Shown here: positions 18,164 to 25,843 of the stretch, in pieces
Position numbering within the stretch: position 1 is the first letter of the stretch
Layout of the letters: the number at the start of each line of letters is the position of its first letter
Source of the DNA: Sphingomonadaceae bacterium
GTDB lineage: Bacteria; Pseudomonadota; Alphaproteobacteria; Sphingomonadales; Sphingomonadaceae
Direction: 5' to 3'
Length of the DNA stretch: 64,000 bases
Assembly (NCBI GenBank): GCA_024236155.1
Contig: JACKLA010000001.1
Span: forward strand, 744,001 to 808,000
Translations under genes and position numbers: made by a program
Notes under the pieces: model-generated
The model's database searches: none
The model's input: only the letters and a program-made list of their open reading frames with translations
What the model was told of the DNA's origin: nothing

Positions 18164-19414
18164 TCAGATGATCCCCACCGCTTTCCCCGCACGTTCGAAC
18201 ATGCCGAGGATGGTTCGCACCTCTTCCTCCGAATGCTCTGCGCACAGCGAGCAGCGCAACAGGGTCATGTTGGCGGGTGTTGCCGGCGGGCGGGCGAGGT
18301 TGACGTAGAGGCCTTCCTTCAAAAGCGCCTCCCACATCGCGGCACCCTTTTCGAGGTCGGGCATGATCACTGCGATGATTGCGCTTTGCGGCTCTTCTGT
18401 GCCGAGCTGGAATCCGAGATCGGTCAGCCCCTTGTGCAGGTTCTTGGAATTTTCCCACAGATGCGCCCGCTTGTTCGAACCGTGCATCAGCTTGCGGATC
18501 GAGGTTGCGGCGGTTGCCACCACGCTGGGCGGCAGCGAGGCGGTGAACACATAGGGGCGGCAGACCAGCCGCATGATCTCGAACTTGGGGTGGTTCGATA
18601 CGCAGAAACCGCCGACTGTGCCGACGCTCTTCGAGAAGGTTCCGATGATGAAATCGACATCGTCGATCACGCCTGCCTGTTCGACCACGCCGCGCCCGTG
18701 CTCGCCGATAAAGCCCATCGAATGCGCTTCGTCGACCAGCACCATCGCGCCGTATTTCTTGGCCACGGCGACCATTTCGGCGAGCGGGGCGATATCGCCG
18801 AGCATCGAATAGACGCCTTCGAGCACGACCAGCTTGCCCGCGCCCTCAGGAATGCGGCGCAGGCGCTTTTCCATTGCCTCGATATCGTTGTGCCTGAACG
18901 GCACGACTTCGGCATTGCCCATCGCGCAGCCATCCCAGATGCTGGCGTGGCTATCGATGTCGAGGACGATGTAATCGCCCTTGCCCGCGATGGTGCTGAT
19001 GATCCCGAGATTGGCCTGGTAGCCGGTCGAGAAGACCATCGCGTGATCCATGTCGTAAAATTCGCGCAGCGCGTCTTCGCATTCCTTGTGGCCCTGATAG
19101 GTGCCGTTCAAAACGCGGCTGCCGGTGGTGCCGCTGCCGAAATCGGCCAGCGCCTGCTTGCCCGCCTCGACCACGTCGGGGTCGAAGGTCATGCCCATAT
19201 AGTTATAGGTGCCGAGCAGGATGGTGTCGCGCCCGTTGCAGATCGCGCGGGTGGGGCTGAGCACCTTTTCCATCACCAGGCTGAACGGATCTTCCTGCCC
19301 GCTGGCGAGCAGCCCTTCACGCAGGTTGATGATGTCGTCGAACTTGGAGAAAAGGTCCTTCTCGCCGCCTTCCTGGTCGACCGGCTGGTCGGGTTGCATC
19401 ACACCTTCGCTCAT
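18164..19414 (-). CDS. Serine palmitoyltransferase
   Basis: PLP-dependent alpha-oxoamine synthase, 416 aa, condensing serine with an acyl thioester to 3-ketosphinganine, the first step of sphingolipid synthesis. Seen: His155 (stacks on PLP), VDEAH with Asp228 and His231, and the Schiff-base lysine Lys262 in GTFSKSVGT. The dedicated ACP gene lies just upstream, separated by a REP-like palindrome. Other alpha-oxoamine synthases (KBL, BioF) are the alternative, but the ACP neighbour and the sphingomonad context favour Spt. Confidence 0.88.
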   Translation of the reverse strand: MSEGVMQPDQPVDQEGGEKDLFSKFDDIINLREGLLASGQEDPFSLVMEKVLSPTRAICNGRDTILLGTYNYMGMTFDPDVVEAGKQALADFGSGTTGSRVLNGTYQGHKECEDALREFYDMDHAMVFSTGYQANLGIISTIAGKGDYIVLDIDSHASIWDGCAMGNAEVVPFRHNDIEAMEKRLRRIPEGAGKLVVLEGVYSMLGDIAPLAEMVAVAKKYGAMVLVDEAHSMGFIGEHGRGVVEQAGVIDDVDFIIGTFSKSVGTVGGFCVSNHPKFEIMRLVCRPYVFTASLPPSVVATAATSIRKLMHGSNKRAHLWENSKNLHKGLTDLGFQLGTEEPQSAIIAVIMPDLEKGAAMWEALLKEGLYVNLARPPATPANMTLLRCSLCAEHSEEEVRTILGMFERAGKAVGII

Positions 19415-19423
19415 ATCTCAATT

Positions 19424-19494
19424 CCGTTCGTGCTGAGCCTGTCGAAGCACATTGGCGCCGCGCTTGCGTCCTTCGACAGGCTCAGGACGAACGG
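19424..19494. repeat. REP-like palindromic element, copy A
   Basis: Two 24-base arms (19424-19447 and 19471-19494) are inverted copies that differ at one base; they carry TGAGCCTGTCGAAG and its complement. The element lies between the ACP and serine palmitoyltransferase genes. Further copies lie at 28627, 31320 and 54966. Confidence 0.85.
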
Positions 19495-19508
19495 CGAAGG
19501 GATGGGTT

Positions 19509-19751
19509 TCAGCTTCCCTGCAGCTTGGTAACCGCATCGACGAGCTGGCCGTAATTCTCGATTTCGGCCTGCTGGTTCATGCTGATGATAATGTCGAACT
19601 CGTCTTCGATCGCGGCGACGAAATCCATCACCGTCAGGCTATCGAACTCGAGGTCGCCGGCAAAGGTGGTGTCGTCGGACAATTCGACTTCCTTCTTGTT
19701 GAAGGGTTCGATCAGCGAGCGGATGCTGGTGTCGACTTCGGCGCGATCCAT
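19509..19751 (-). CDS. Acyl carrier protein for sphingolipid synthesis
   Basis: 80-residue acidic carrier protein. Ser38 in DLEFDSLTVMDF is the 4'-phosphopantetheine site. Its place beside serine palmitoyltransferase matches the dedicated ACP of alphaproteobacterial sphingolipid synthesis, which presents the acyl chain to Spt. The ATG at 19751 gives the family start MDRAEV; an in-frame ATG at 19766 would add five residues. Confidence 0.87.
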   Translation of the reverse strand: MDRAEVDTSIRSLIEPFNKKEVELSDDTTFAGDLEFDSLTVMDFVAAIEDEFDIIISMNQQAEIENYGQLVDAVTKLQGS

Positions 19752-19903
19752 AGGGACTAATTCCAATCTGTATGCGGCGATGCGTTGGCATCACCTCGGG
19801 ATGGGACGCGAAAAGCGGGAGTTGCGCTCGCTTGTCAAGCCGCAGCGGCAATGGCAGGTTCGGCGGGCCGGGCATGATTTTGCGCGAAGCAGGGGACAAT
19901 TCG

Positions 19904-20503
19904 ATGGCGGAACAGGATAAAGGAACCTCGGCACCAGCGTCGGAGAGTGCGGCTGTACCCAGGGAACCATCGCGCCCTTCGCCCAAGCCGGTGACCTATT
20001 CGAACCACGCGATCCACCTCGTCCGCACGACGCAGAACAACACGCTCAAACTGTCGCAAATGGCCGACCAGAAGGCCTCGATCCTGATGGGCGCGACTTT
20101 CCTGGTGTTCTCGATCTCGGTCAGCCGGTCGCTCAATGGCGAACTGCCGTGGTCGCTGGCGATCCTCGCCGTGTTCGCCTTCGCCAGCTCGCTCTGCGCG
20201 GTGATGGCTGTGCTGCCATCGACCAAACAGGTGAACATCCCGGAAGACAAGCGCAACGAGTTGTTCTTCGGCCACTTCTTCGACGAGGAGGAGGAGGAAT
20301 GGAAGCAGCGCGTGCTCAAACAGCTGGAAACCGACGAAAAGACCTTCCGCGCGATGCTGCGCGATATTTACCAGAACGGTCAGGTCCTCCAGCGCAAGAA
20401 GTATAAGTTCCTCGGCTATGCTTACCAGATTTTCATCACCGGGCTGATTGTCACCGTGATCGCTTTCGGGATCGAGATGAGCCTGCCCTACTGGGGCGCC
20501 TGA
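19904..20503 (+). CDS. PycTM-like membrane protein (orphan Pycsar-effector family)
   Basis: 199-residue protein. A Pro/Ser-rich N-terminus (1-30) leads to the conserved stretch LKLSQMADQKASILMGATF. Two hydrophobic hairpin segments follow (about 60-75 and 83-103), then an acidic EEEEEW linker, a helical segment and a final TM helix (about 170-190). The layout matches the PycTM (DUF5706) family, whose members act as membrane effectors of Pycsar anti-phage defence with a pyrimidine cyclase. No cyclase gene is adjacent. AGGGGAC lies 7 bases before the ATG. Confidence 0.65.
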   Translation: MAEQDKGTSAPASESAAVPREPSRPSPKPVTYSNHAIHLVRTTQNNTLKLSQMADQKASILMGATFLVFSISVSRSLNGELPWSLAILAVFAFASSLCAVMAVLPSTKQVNIPEDKRNELFFGHFFDEEEEEWKQRVLKQLETDEKTFRAMLRDIYQNGQVLQRKKYKFLGYAYQIFITGLIVTVIAFGIEMSLPYWGA

Positions 20504-20865
20504 TCAAGCAGCTTCTTCACCGCCGCCATGAACGGCATGATCGACACCGGTTTCGACAGGTAATCCGCAGCGCCCGCATCGCGGATGCGTTCTTCGTCGC
20601 CCTTGCCGGCATAGGCGGTTACTGCCAGCACCGGGACGTCGCATAGCGAGGCATCGCGCTTCATCGCGGCGATCAGGTCGAGGCCGGAGATATTGGGCAG
20701 CTGGATATCCATGATCGCGAGGTCCGGGGCGAATGCGCGCGCGGCGTTCAGTGCCAGCTCGCCATCGGCCACCGGCTCGACCTCGAAGCCGTTCGCCTTC
20801 AGCACATCGCAAAACAGCTTCCGGTTGAGATCGTTGTCCTCGACAACGAGGATTCGCTTTGCCAC
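20488..20865 (-). CDS. divK: Single-domain response regulator DivK
   Basis: 125-residue receiver-only protein. Acid pocket Glu9/Asp10, phosphoacceptor Asp53 (IMDIQLPNISGLDL), Thr in VTAYAGKGDEERIR and the Lys in SKPVS are all in place. The GDEERIR-GxxxYxSKPxS pattern is typical of DivK, which controls the PleC/DivJ-CckA-CtrA cell-cycle pathway; ctrA itself is at 46308. The GTG at 20865 with GGAG about 10 bases upstream is the start. The 3' end overlaps the convergent PycTM gene by 16 bases. Confidence 0.9.
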   Translation of the reverse strand: MAKRILVVEDNDLNRKLFCDVLKANGFEVEPVADGELALNAARAFAPDLAIMDIQLPNISGLDLIAAMKRDASLCDVPVLAVTAYAGKGDEERIRDAGAADYLSKPVSIMPFMAAVKKLLDQAPQ

Positions 20866-21218
20866 TAGGATTGCTCCGCTTGCATGTGCACCCCCCTTAT
20901 GTTTCCGGCAGGACGCTGACAATTCCAGGCTTCGTCAAATCCCCCAAACGATCGGCTGCGCTGACGCGGCAGGACGCCGAAACGCTGGCGCTGTCGGCGC
21001 TGGGCTGGGTGCTGGGCGATGCCGATCGGGCGGAGCGGCTGCTGGCCCTGACCGGGCTGACACCCGATGTCCTGCGCGACAATCTGAGCGAGCCGGCAAC
21101 GCTTTGTGCCGTGCTCGAATTTCTCGCGCGTTACGAGCCCGACCTTGTAAAGGCGGCAGAGGCGCTACAGGTTGATCCTGCGGCACTGGTCGCCGCACAG
21201 GAGTTGTTATCGCGATGA
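20859..21218 (+). CDS. DUF3572 family protein
   Basis: Small alpha-helical protein, up to 119 aa. The DUF3572 core begins at LTRQDAETLALSALGWVL and ends with LQVDPAALVAAQELLSR. Function unknown. Start uncertain: the ATG at 20859 overlaps the divergent divK start; an in-frame GTG at 20886 is an alternative, and the family core begins well downstream. It overlaps the next gene by 4 bases (ATGA), so it heads a coupled run of five genes. Confidence 0.75.
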   Translation: MPLGLLRLHVHPPYVSGRTLTIPGFVKSPKRSAALTRQDAETLALSALGWVLGDADRAERLLALTGLTPDVLRDNLSEPATLCAVLEFLARYEPDLVKAAEALQVDPAALVAAQELLSR

Positions 21219-21859
21219 GTCGCCCACTGGTAATATCCGATTGCGATGAGGTGCTGCTGCATATGGTCGCCCCCTTTCGCGACTGGCTGGGCGAGGCGCG
21301 CGGGGTCGATTTCCACATGGGCACCAACGATTTCTCGCAGGCGCTGCGCTGGCAGGAAAGCGGCGAGCCGCTGGAACCGAAAGATATCTGGCTGGTGCTG
21401 CGCGAATTCTTCGATACGGAAATGCACCGCCAGCTGCCGATTGCCGGGTCGGTCGCGGCGATGAACCGCCTGTCCGAACATGCCGATGTGGTGATCCTGA
21501 CCAACCTGCTCGACAAGCATCAGGAAGGGCGCGCGAAGCAGTTGCTCGACCATGGCCTCGATGCGCGGGTGTTCACCAATCAGGGGCCGAAAGGTCCTGC
21601 GCTCAAAGCCATTGTCGAGGAATATGCGCCCAGCCGCGCGGTCTTCATCGATGACCTCGCCCAGCATCACCGTTCGGCGCGGGAAACAATATCCGATATC
21701 ACCACGCTGCATTTCTGCGGCGAACCCCTGTTGGCGCCGCATATCGATTGCGCGCATAAGGCTGGCCACGCCGATGCGCGGATCGACAGCTGGGATGAAG
21801 CACTGCCGTGGCTGCTCGACACGCTGCATGGCGAGAACAGCGAAATGGAGAAGCCATGA
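21215..21859 (+). CDS. HAD-superfamily hydrolase
   Basis: 214-residue cytosolic protein with haloacid-dehalogenase motifs: nucleophile segment DCDEV (Asp9, Asp11), motif II ILTN, a Lys-rich segment, and motif IV FIDDLAQ. A cap region of helices lies between motifs I and II. Probably a small-molecule phosphatase, substrate unknown. It starts by an ATGA overlap with DUF3572 and ends with an ATGA overlap into the RidA gene. Confidence 0.78.
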   Translation: MSRPLVISDCDEVLLHMVAPFRDWLGEARGVDFHMGTNDFSQALRWQESGEPLEPKDIWLVLREFFDTEMHRQLPIAGSVAAMNRLSEHADVVILTNLLDKHQEGRAKQLLDHGLDARVFTNQGPKGPALKAIVEEYAPSRAVFIDDLAQHHRSARETISDITTLHFCGEPLLAPHIDCAHKAGHADARIDSWDEALPWLLDTLHGENSEMEKP

Positions 21860-22314
21860 CTATCGAAGCCCGCCTTGCCCAACTGGGGATCGACCTGCCC
21901 GAAGCGGCGGCCCCGGTGGCCAGCTACGTGCCTGTCGTGATCGAGGGCGGCTTTGCCTATGTCTCGGGCCAGCTGCCTTTCATCGATGGCAAGCTGGTTA
22001 CCGGGCGGCTGGGCGAGAATGTCTCGCCCGAAGAGGGGCAGGTGGCAGCGCGTGCCTGCGGGCTGATGATCCTTGCGCAGCTGAAGAAGGCCGGTGTGCT
22101 GGAAAAGGTGCGCCGGGTGGTCAAGCTCGGCGGTTTCGTCAGTTCGACAGCTGACTTCACCGGCCAGCCGGCGGTGGTCAACGGTACGTCGGACCTGATG
22201 GTCGAAGTGTTCGGTGATGCAGGCAAGCATGCGCGCAGCGCGGTCGGCGTCCCGGTGCTTCCGCTTGGCGCCGCAGTCGAAGTGGATGCGATCCTTGCTG
22301 TCGACATGGATTGA
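21856..22314 (+). CDS. RidA family protein
   Basis: 152 residues, the YjgF/YER057c/UK114 fold. Conserved pieces include YVSGQLPF near 45, GENVSPEEGQ, a central LGGFVSST, and the C-terminal RSAVGVPVLPLGAAVEVDAI, where the Arg of the deaminase pocket sits. True RidA hydrolyses reactive enamine/imine intermediates; this longer subgroup (about 150 aa) may have another substrate. Coupled to its neighbours by an ATGA overlap. Confidence 0.88.
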   Translation: MTIEARLAQLGIDLPEAAAPVASYVPVVIEGGFAYVSGQLPFIDGKLVTGRLGENVSPEEGQVAARACGLMILAQLKKAGVLEKVRRVVKLGGFVSSTADFTGQPAVVNGTSDLMVEVFGDAGKHARSAVGVPVLPLGAAVEVDAILAVDMD

Positions 22315-23059
22315 TAACTGGCGCTCGCCGCCCCCGCGCGCGGCAAGGGTGAAATGGCTGGCGGAATGGGACTATGCCCATCGCGGGCTGCATACGCCCG
22401 GCACGCCGGAGAACTCGCCCTCGGCCTTTGCCGAGGCGATCGGGCGCGGGATGGGGATCGAATGCGATGTCCAGCGCACGGCAGACAGCGGCGCAGTTGT
22501 GTTCCACGACTGGGAGCTTGACCGGCTGACCGAGCGCAAGGGGCCGGTAGAGAAGCTGACCGTGGCCGAACTGGCCGAGGTCGGGCTGAAGGGCAATGGC
22601 GACCGGATACCCAGTCTTGAGCGGCTGCTTGAGCAGGTCGGCGGGCGCGTGCCGCTGCTGATCGAGATCAAGTCCAGGCACGACCGGCGTGTGCGCCCGC
22701 TTTGCCTCGCCGTGCGTCGCGCGCTTGAAGGCTATCAGGGACATCATGCGGTGATGAGTTTCGATCCGCGTGTGTCGCGCTGGTTCTCGGTCCACTCGCC
22801 GCGCACCGTGCGCGGGCTGGTGGTGACCGAAGAGGGTGAGAAGGGCGTGATTGGCAAGGTAAAGCGCAAGCTTTCGCTATGGCAGGCGCGGCCCGATTTC
22901 CTCGCCTACGATGTGCGCGATTTGCCCAGCCCGTTTGCGGCGGCACAGCGCAAGCGCGGATTGCCCCTGCTGACCTGGACTGTGCGCTCGCCCGAGCTGG
23001 CGCAGGTTGCATTCGAGAACACCGATGCCCCCATACTGGAGGGCGAGGCGCTCTTGTGA
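22286..23059 (+). CDS. Glycerophosphodiester phosphodiesterase
   Basis: 257-residue TIM-barrel enzyme that splits glycerophosphodiesters into glycerol-3-phosphate and an alcohol. Catalytic and metal residues are visible in AHRGLH, PENS, GIECDVQRT and the second His in FHDWELDRLT; LIEIK is the later Glu-Lys strand. No signal peptide, so cytosolic. The start is uncertain: ATG 22286 inside the ridA 3' end (29-base overlap) gives a family-like N-terminus, with GTG 22349 as the alternative. It ends in a GTGA overlap with the next gene. Confidence 0.85.
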   Translation: MRSLLSTWIDNWRSPPPRAARVKWLAEWDYAHRGLHTPGTPENSPSAFAEAIGRGMGIECDVQRTADSGAVVFHDWELDRLTERKGPVEKLTVAELAEVGLKGNGDRIPSLERLLEQVGGRVPLLIEIKSRHDRRVRPLCLAVRRALEGYQGHHAVMSFDPRVSRWFSVHSPRTVRGLVVTEEGEKGVIGKVKRKLSLWQARPDFLAYDVRDLPSPFAAAQRKRGLPLLTWTVRSPELAQVAFENTDAPILEGEALL

Positions 23060-24189
23060 GCGATGATGCACTGATCGCCAAGGTTGCCGGGTCGGTCGGG
23101 GCCTTGCCGAAAGACCAGTGGGATGCGCTGGCGGGCGGCAATCCGTTCGTGTCGCATGATTTCCTCACGGCGCTGGAGGATTCGGGCAGCGTTGGCCCCG
23201 GTACCGGCTGGCAGGCTGCACCGATCGTGATCGAAGGTGCCGATGGGCGGCTGGCGGCCGCCATGCCGTCTTATCTCAAGGGCCACAGCCAGGGCGAATA
23301 TGTCTTCGACCACGCTTGGGCCGATGCTTATGAGCGGGCAGGCGGGGAATATTACCCCAAGCTGCAGATCGCTGCACCCTTTACCCCGGCCACCGGCCCG
23401 CGCCTGCTGCTGGCGGACGAGGCGCTGGCAACTCCGCTGCTGGCCGCTGCCGAGCAACTCTGCCGGGGCAACGGCTTTTCCTCCGCCCACGCAACCTTCG
23501 TCGATCCGGCGCAGCTGCCGCTGTTCGAGCAGGCAGGGTGGATGCTGCGCAGCGATATCCAGTTCCACTGGACCAATCGCGGCTATGCCAGCTTCGACGA
23601 TTTTCTCGGCGAACTCGCCTCGCGCAAGCGCCGCACATTGCGCAAGGAACGTGCGGCAGCGCAGGATGGGGTCGAGATCGTCCGGCTTTCCGGCGGCGAT
23701 ATCCGACCCGAACACTGGGATGTGTTCTGGCTGTTCTACCAGGACACCGGCGCGCGCAAATGGGGCTCGCCCTACCTGACGCGCGAGGCCTTCGACCTGT
23801 TGGGAGCGCGAATGGGCGACCAGATGCTGCTGGTGCTCGCGTATGAGGATGGTGAGGCGATTGCCGGTGCGCTCAATTTCATCGGGCCGGATGCGCTATA
23901 TGGCCGCTATTGGGGGTGCAGCCGCGACAAGCGGTTCCTGCATTTCGAGCTGTGTTACTATCAGGCGATCGATGCGGCGATCGAGCGAGGCCTCTCGCGG
24001 GTCGAGGCGGGGGCGCAGGGCGGCCATAAGCTGGCGCGGGGCTATGAACCGGTTGAGACATGGTCGGCGCACTGGATCGCCGATCTGGGTTTTCGCGAGG
24101 CGGTGGCCGATTTCCTCGAGCGTGAACGCCAGGGCGTGGCGCAGGACCGCAACTATCTCGAACGGCGAACGCCGTTCAGGAAAGGATAG
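23056..24189 (+). CDS. GNAT-family acyltransferase (COG3146, peptidogalycan biosynthesis type)
   Basis: 377-residue protein of the DUF482/COG3146 group of double-GNAT, FemAB-like enzymes. Family features are NPFVSHDFL near the N-terminus, the HWTNRGY...RKRRTLRKER stretch and the conserved EAGAQGGHKLARGYEPV. Members are thought to be acyl- or aminoacyltransferases; the substrate is unknown. The GTG start overlaps the phosphodiesterase stop (GTGA). Last gene of the coupled run 20859-24189. Confidence 0.83.
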   Translation: MSDDALIAKVAGSVGALPKDQWDALAGGNPFVSHDFLTALEDSGSVGPGTGWQAAPIVIEGADGRLAAAMPSYLKGHSQGEYVFDHAWADAYERAGGEYYPKLQIAAPFTPATGPRLLLADEALATPLLAAAEQLCRGNGFSSAHATFVDPAQLPLFEQAGWMLRSDIQFHWTNRGYASFDDFLGELASRKRRTLRKERAAAQDGVEIVRLSGGDIRPEHWDVFWLFYQDTGARKWGSPYLTREAFDLLGARMGDQMLLVLAYEDGEAIAGALNFIGPDALYGRYWGCSRDKRFLHFELCYYQAIDAAIERGLSRVEAGAQGGHKLARGYEPVETWSAHWIADLGFREAVADFLERERQGVAQDRNYLERRTPFRKG

Positions 24190-24194
24190 CCGTT

Positions 24195-24524
24195 TCAGGC
24201 GACCTTGCGGGCCGTGTCCGACAGCCACTGGCGCGCACGGCGTTGGGCTTCGGCGATCTCGCGGGCGGTCATCTCTTCCGAAATGTCGGCGCGGCACCAG
24301 CTGGCTTCATCATGCCCTTGCGACGCGGCAAGGTTGAACCATTTATGCGCTTCGATCAGGTCGCAAGGCGCGCCATGGCTGCCGGTCGAATAGGCGACCC
24401 CGAGATCGAAATAGGCGTTGATATCGCCCTGCGCGGCAGCGGCGAGGCATTGGGCGACCAGCAGGTCGGTCGTCTTGTTGTCTGCTTCGATGGCCATGCC
24501 ACCGTCGATCGGAGTAAGCTTCAT
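24195..24524 (-). CDS. Sel1-repeat protein
   Basis: 109-residue cytosolic protein with about one and a half Sel1-like repeats (AQGDINAYFDLGVAYSTG and the following EAHKWFNLAASQGH). It probably serves as a protein-interaction module. No signal peptide. The ATG at 24524 is preferred to 24539 because GGGGG lies about 10 bases before it. A candidate CtrA box lies about 70 bases upstream (24592-24607), shared with the divergent dksA gene. Confidence 0.75.
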   Translation of the reverse strand: MKLTPIDGGMAIEADNKTTDLLVAQCLAAAAQGDINAYFDLGVAYSTGSHGAPCDLIEAHKWFNLAASQGHDEASWCRADISEEMTAREIAEAQRRARQWLSDTARKVA

Positions 24525-24539
24525 CGTGTTAACCCCCAA

Positions 24540-24816
24540 ACTCGCGACAGCCCCCTGCCATCGCCTGACACGGGTTTTCCGCAGAACATGGTCAACAAAT
24601 GGTTAACGCGGCGCGTAAAATCCTGTCGGGGAGGGTGCATTTCCGTTCGGCTGGCCTTCAGACTGTGGACCGTATTGGCCGCGCGTTGGATTGCCGCTTG
24701 TATGCGCAAGTGCGCGCTTCTATAGGCGCGCCAAGCCACGGGGCAGGGAGACCGGAAGATTCCGGCCGATTGTCCGGTAATCCGTTGATAAAACAGGATT
24801 AGGTATCGAGGATAAA
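24540..24816. promoter_or_regulatory. Divergent promoter region of sel1 and dksA genes
   Basis: A 277-base gap with no gene. It holds a near-match to the CtrA box, TCAA-N7-TTAAC at 24592-24607, one base off TTAA-N7-TTAAC. Confidence 0.4.
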
Positions 24817-25275
24817 ATGGCCAGCGCGGCATTCGAAGACACAGACGCCCTGAAGCAGGTCAAGGCCGTGCTCGAGCCGGACTATGTCCCGTCGGATGAC
24901 GAGGCTTATATGAGCGAAAAGCAGCTGAATTATTTTCGCATGCTTTTGCTCGAATGGAAGAAATCGATCCACACGGCATCATCGGCAACGCTGCAATCGC
25001 TGCAGGACGGGCCGATCCGCGAACCCGATCTCAACGATCGTGCATCCAGTGAAACCGACTGGAGCATCGAATTGCGCACGCGTGATCGCCAGCGCAAGCT
25101 CACGTCAAAGATCGATGCTGCCCTGCGCCGGATCGATGCGGGCGAATATGGCTATTGCGAAGTCACCGGCGATCCGATCGGCCTGCGCCGGCTGATCGCC
25201 CGCCCGGTCGCGACCATGACGGTCGAAGCGCAGGAAGCGCATGAACGGCGCGAAAAAATCTCCCGCGACGACTGA
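24817..25275 (+). CDS. dksA: RNA polymerase-binding factor DksA
   Basis: 152-residue secondary-channel regulator that works with ppGpp. The coiled-coil arm covers about 35-110 (MSEKQLNYFRMLLLEWK), with acidic residues in the tip region (SSETDWSIEL) instead of the classical DxxDxA. The zinc-finger region keeps the fold residues GYCEVTGDPIGLRRL but has only one cysteine; the second pair is absent (ATMTVEAQ). Cysteine-poor DksA proteins are known in alphaproteobacteria, so this is expected rather than broken. Confidence 0.9.
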   Translation: MASAAFEDTDALKQVKAVLEPDYVPSDDEAYMSEKQLNYFRMLLLEWKKSIHTASSATLQSLQDGPIREPDLNDRASSETDWSIELRTRDRQRKLTSKIDAALRRIDAGEYGYCEVTGDPIGLRRLIARPVATMTVEAQEAHERREKISRDD

Positions 25276-25324
25276 AATTGCGCCTCTGCCGCGCGGTTGG
25301 AAGCCCGACCGAAATGTAAAACGC

Positions 25325-25340
25325 TTAAACCTTCATTAGC
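25325..25340 (+). promoter_or_regulatory. Candidate CtrA box before the PilZ-like gene
   Basis: TTAA-N7-TTAGC, one mismatch to the CtrA consensus TTAA-N7-TTAAC, 79 bases before the start at 25419. Confidence 0.4.
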
Positions 25341-25418
25341 CAATTTCGGGCTAATGCGGGTGAGTGCGACGCCTTGGTCGCTCCAGTTGATTTTACCTTT
25401 GAGGGAACACAGGCCGAA

Positions 25419-25799
25419 ATGTCCGCAATCGATACCCGTCATATCTCGCGCGACAGCCTGTTCCTGCTGGCCGATGTGAAAGTCGGCGGCGAGGTGAGCC
25501 CGGACCGGGTCAAGGTGCGCAACCTGTCTGGCGGGGGCATGATGGCCGAGGGCGGACCCAGGGTTGAGCGCGGGGCGAATGTTGCCGTCAACCTGCGCAA
25601 TATCGGCTGGGTAGACGGCACGGTGGCCTGGGTTCAGGATTCGCGCTTCGGCATTGCGTTCGGCTGCGAAATCGATCCGAAACTGGCGCGGGCACCCGAA
25701 GGCAAGCCGTCCACATTCGAGACGCCCCGCTTTGCGCGACCGTCTTCGATCCTTCCGCCCGGTGCCGATGTCGACCGCGTCAAGCTGCGCAACATCTGA
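25419..25799 (+). CDS. PilZ-domain-like protein
   Basis: 126-residue cytosolic protein with the PilZ layout. An RDSLF segment is followed about 22 residues later by VKVRNLSGGGMMAEG, matching RxxxR...(D/N)xSxxG, although the second Arg of the first motif is replaced (RDSLFLLAD). Binding of cyclic di-GMP is therefore doubtful. The ATG at 25419 follows AGGCCGA; an upstream in-frame TTG at 25374 is less likely. A candidate CtrA box upstream suggests cell-cycle control, as for motility genes. Confidence 0.75.
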   Translation: MSAIDTRHISRDSLFLLADVKVGGEVSPDRVKVRNLSGGGMMAEGGPRVERGANVAVNLRNIGWVDGTVAWVQDSRFGIAFGCEIDPKLARAPEGKPSTFETPRFARPSSILPPGADVDRVKLRNI

Positions 25800-25843
25800 T
25801 CTTTCGCGCTGACCGCGCGCTGGCAAGCTGCTAGGCGTCGCGG

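Noticed and set aside
18008..19531. 507-residue open frame antisense to serine palmitoyltransferase
   Set aside because: The minus strand carries a clear enzyme with catalytic residues; the other frame is low-complexity and has no start signal.
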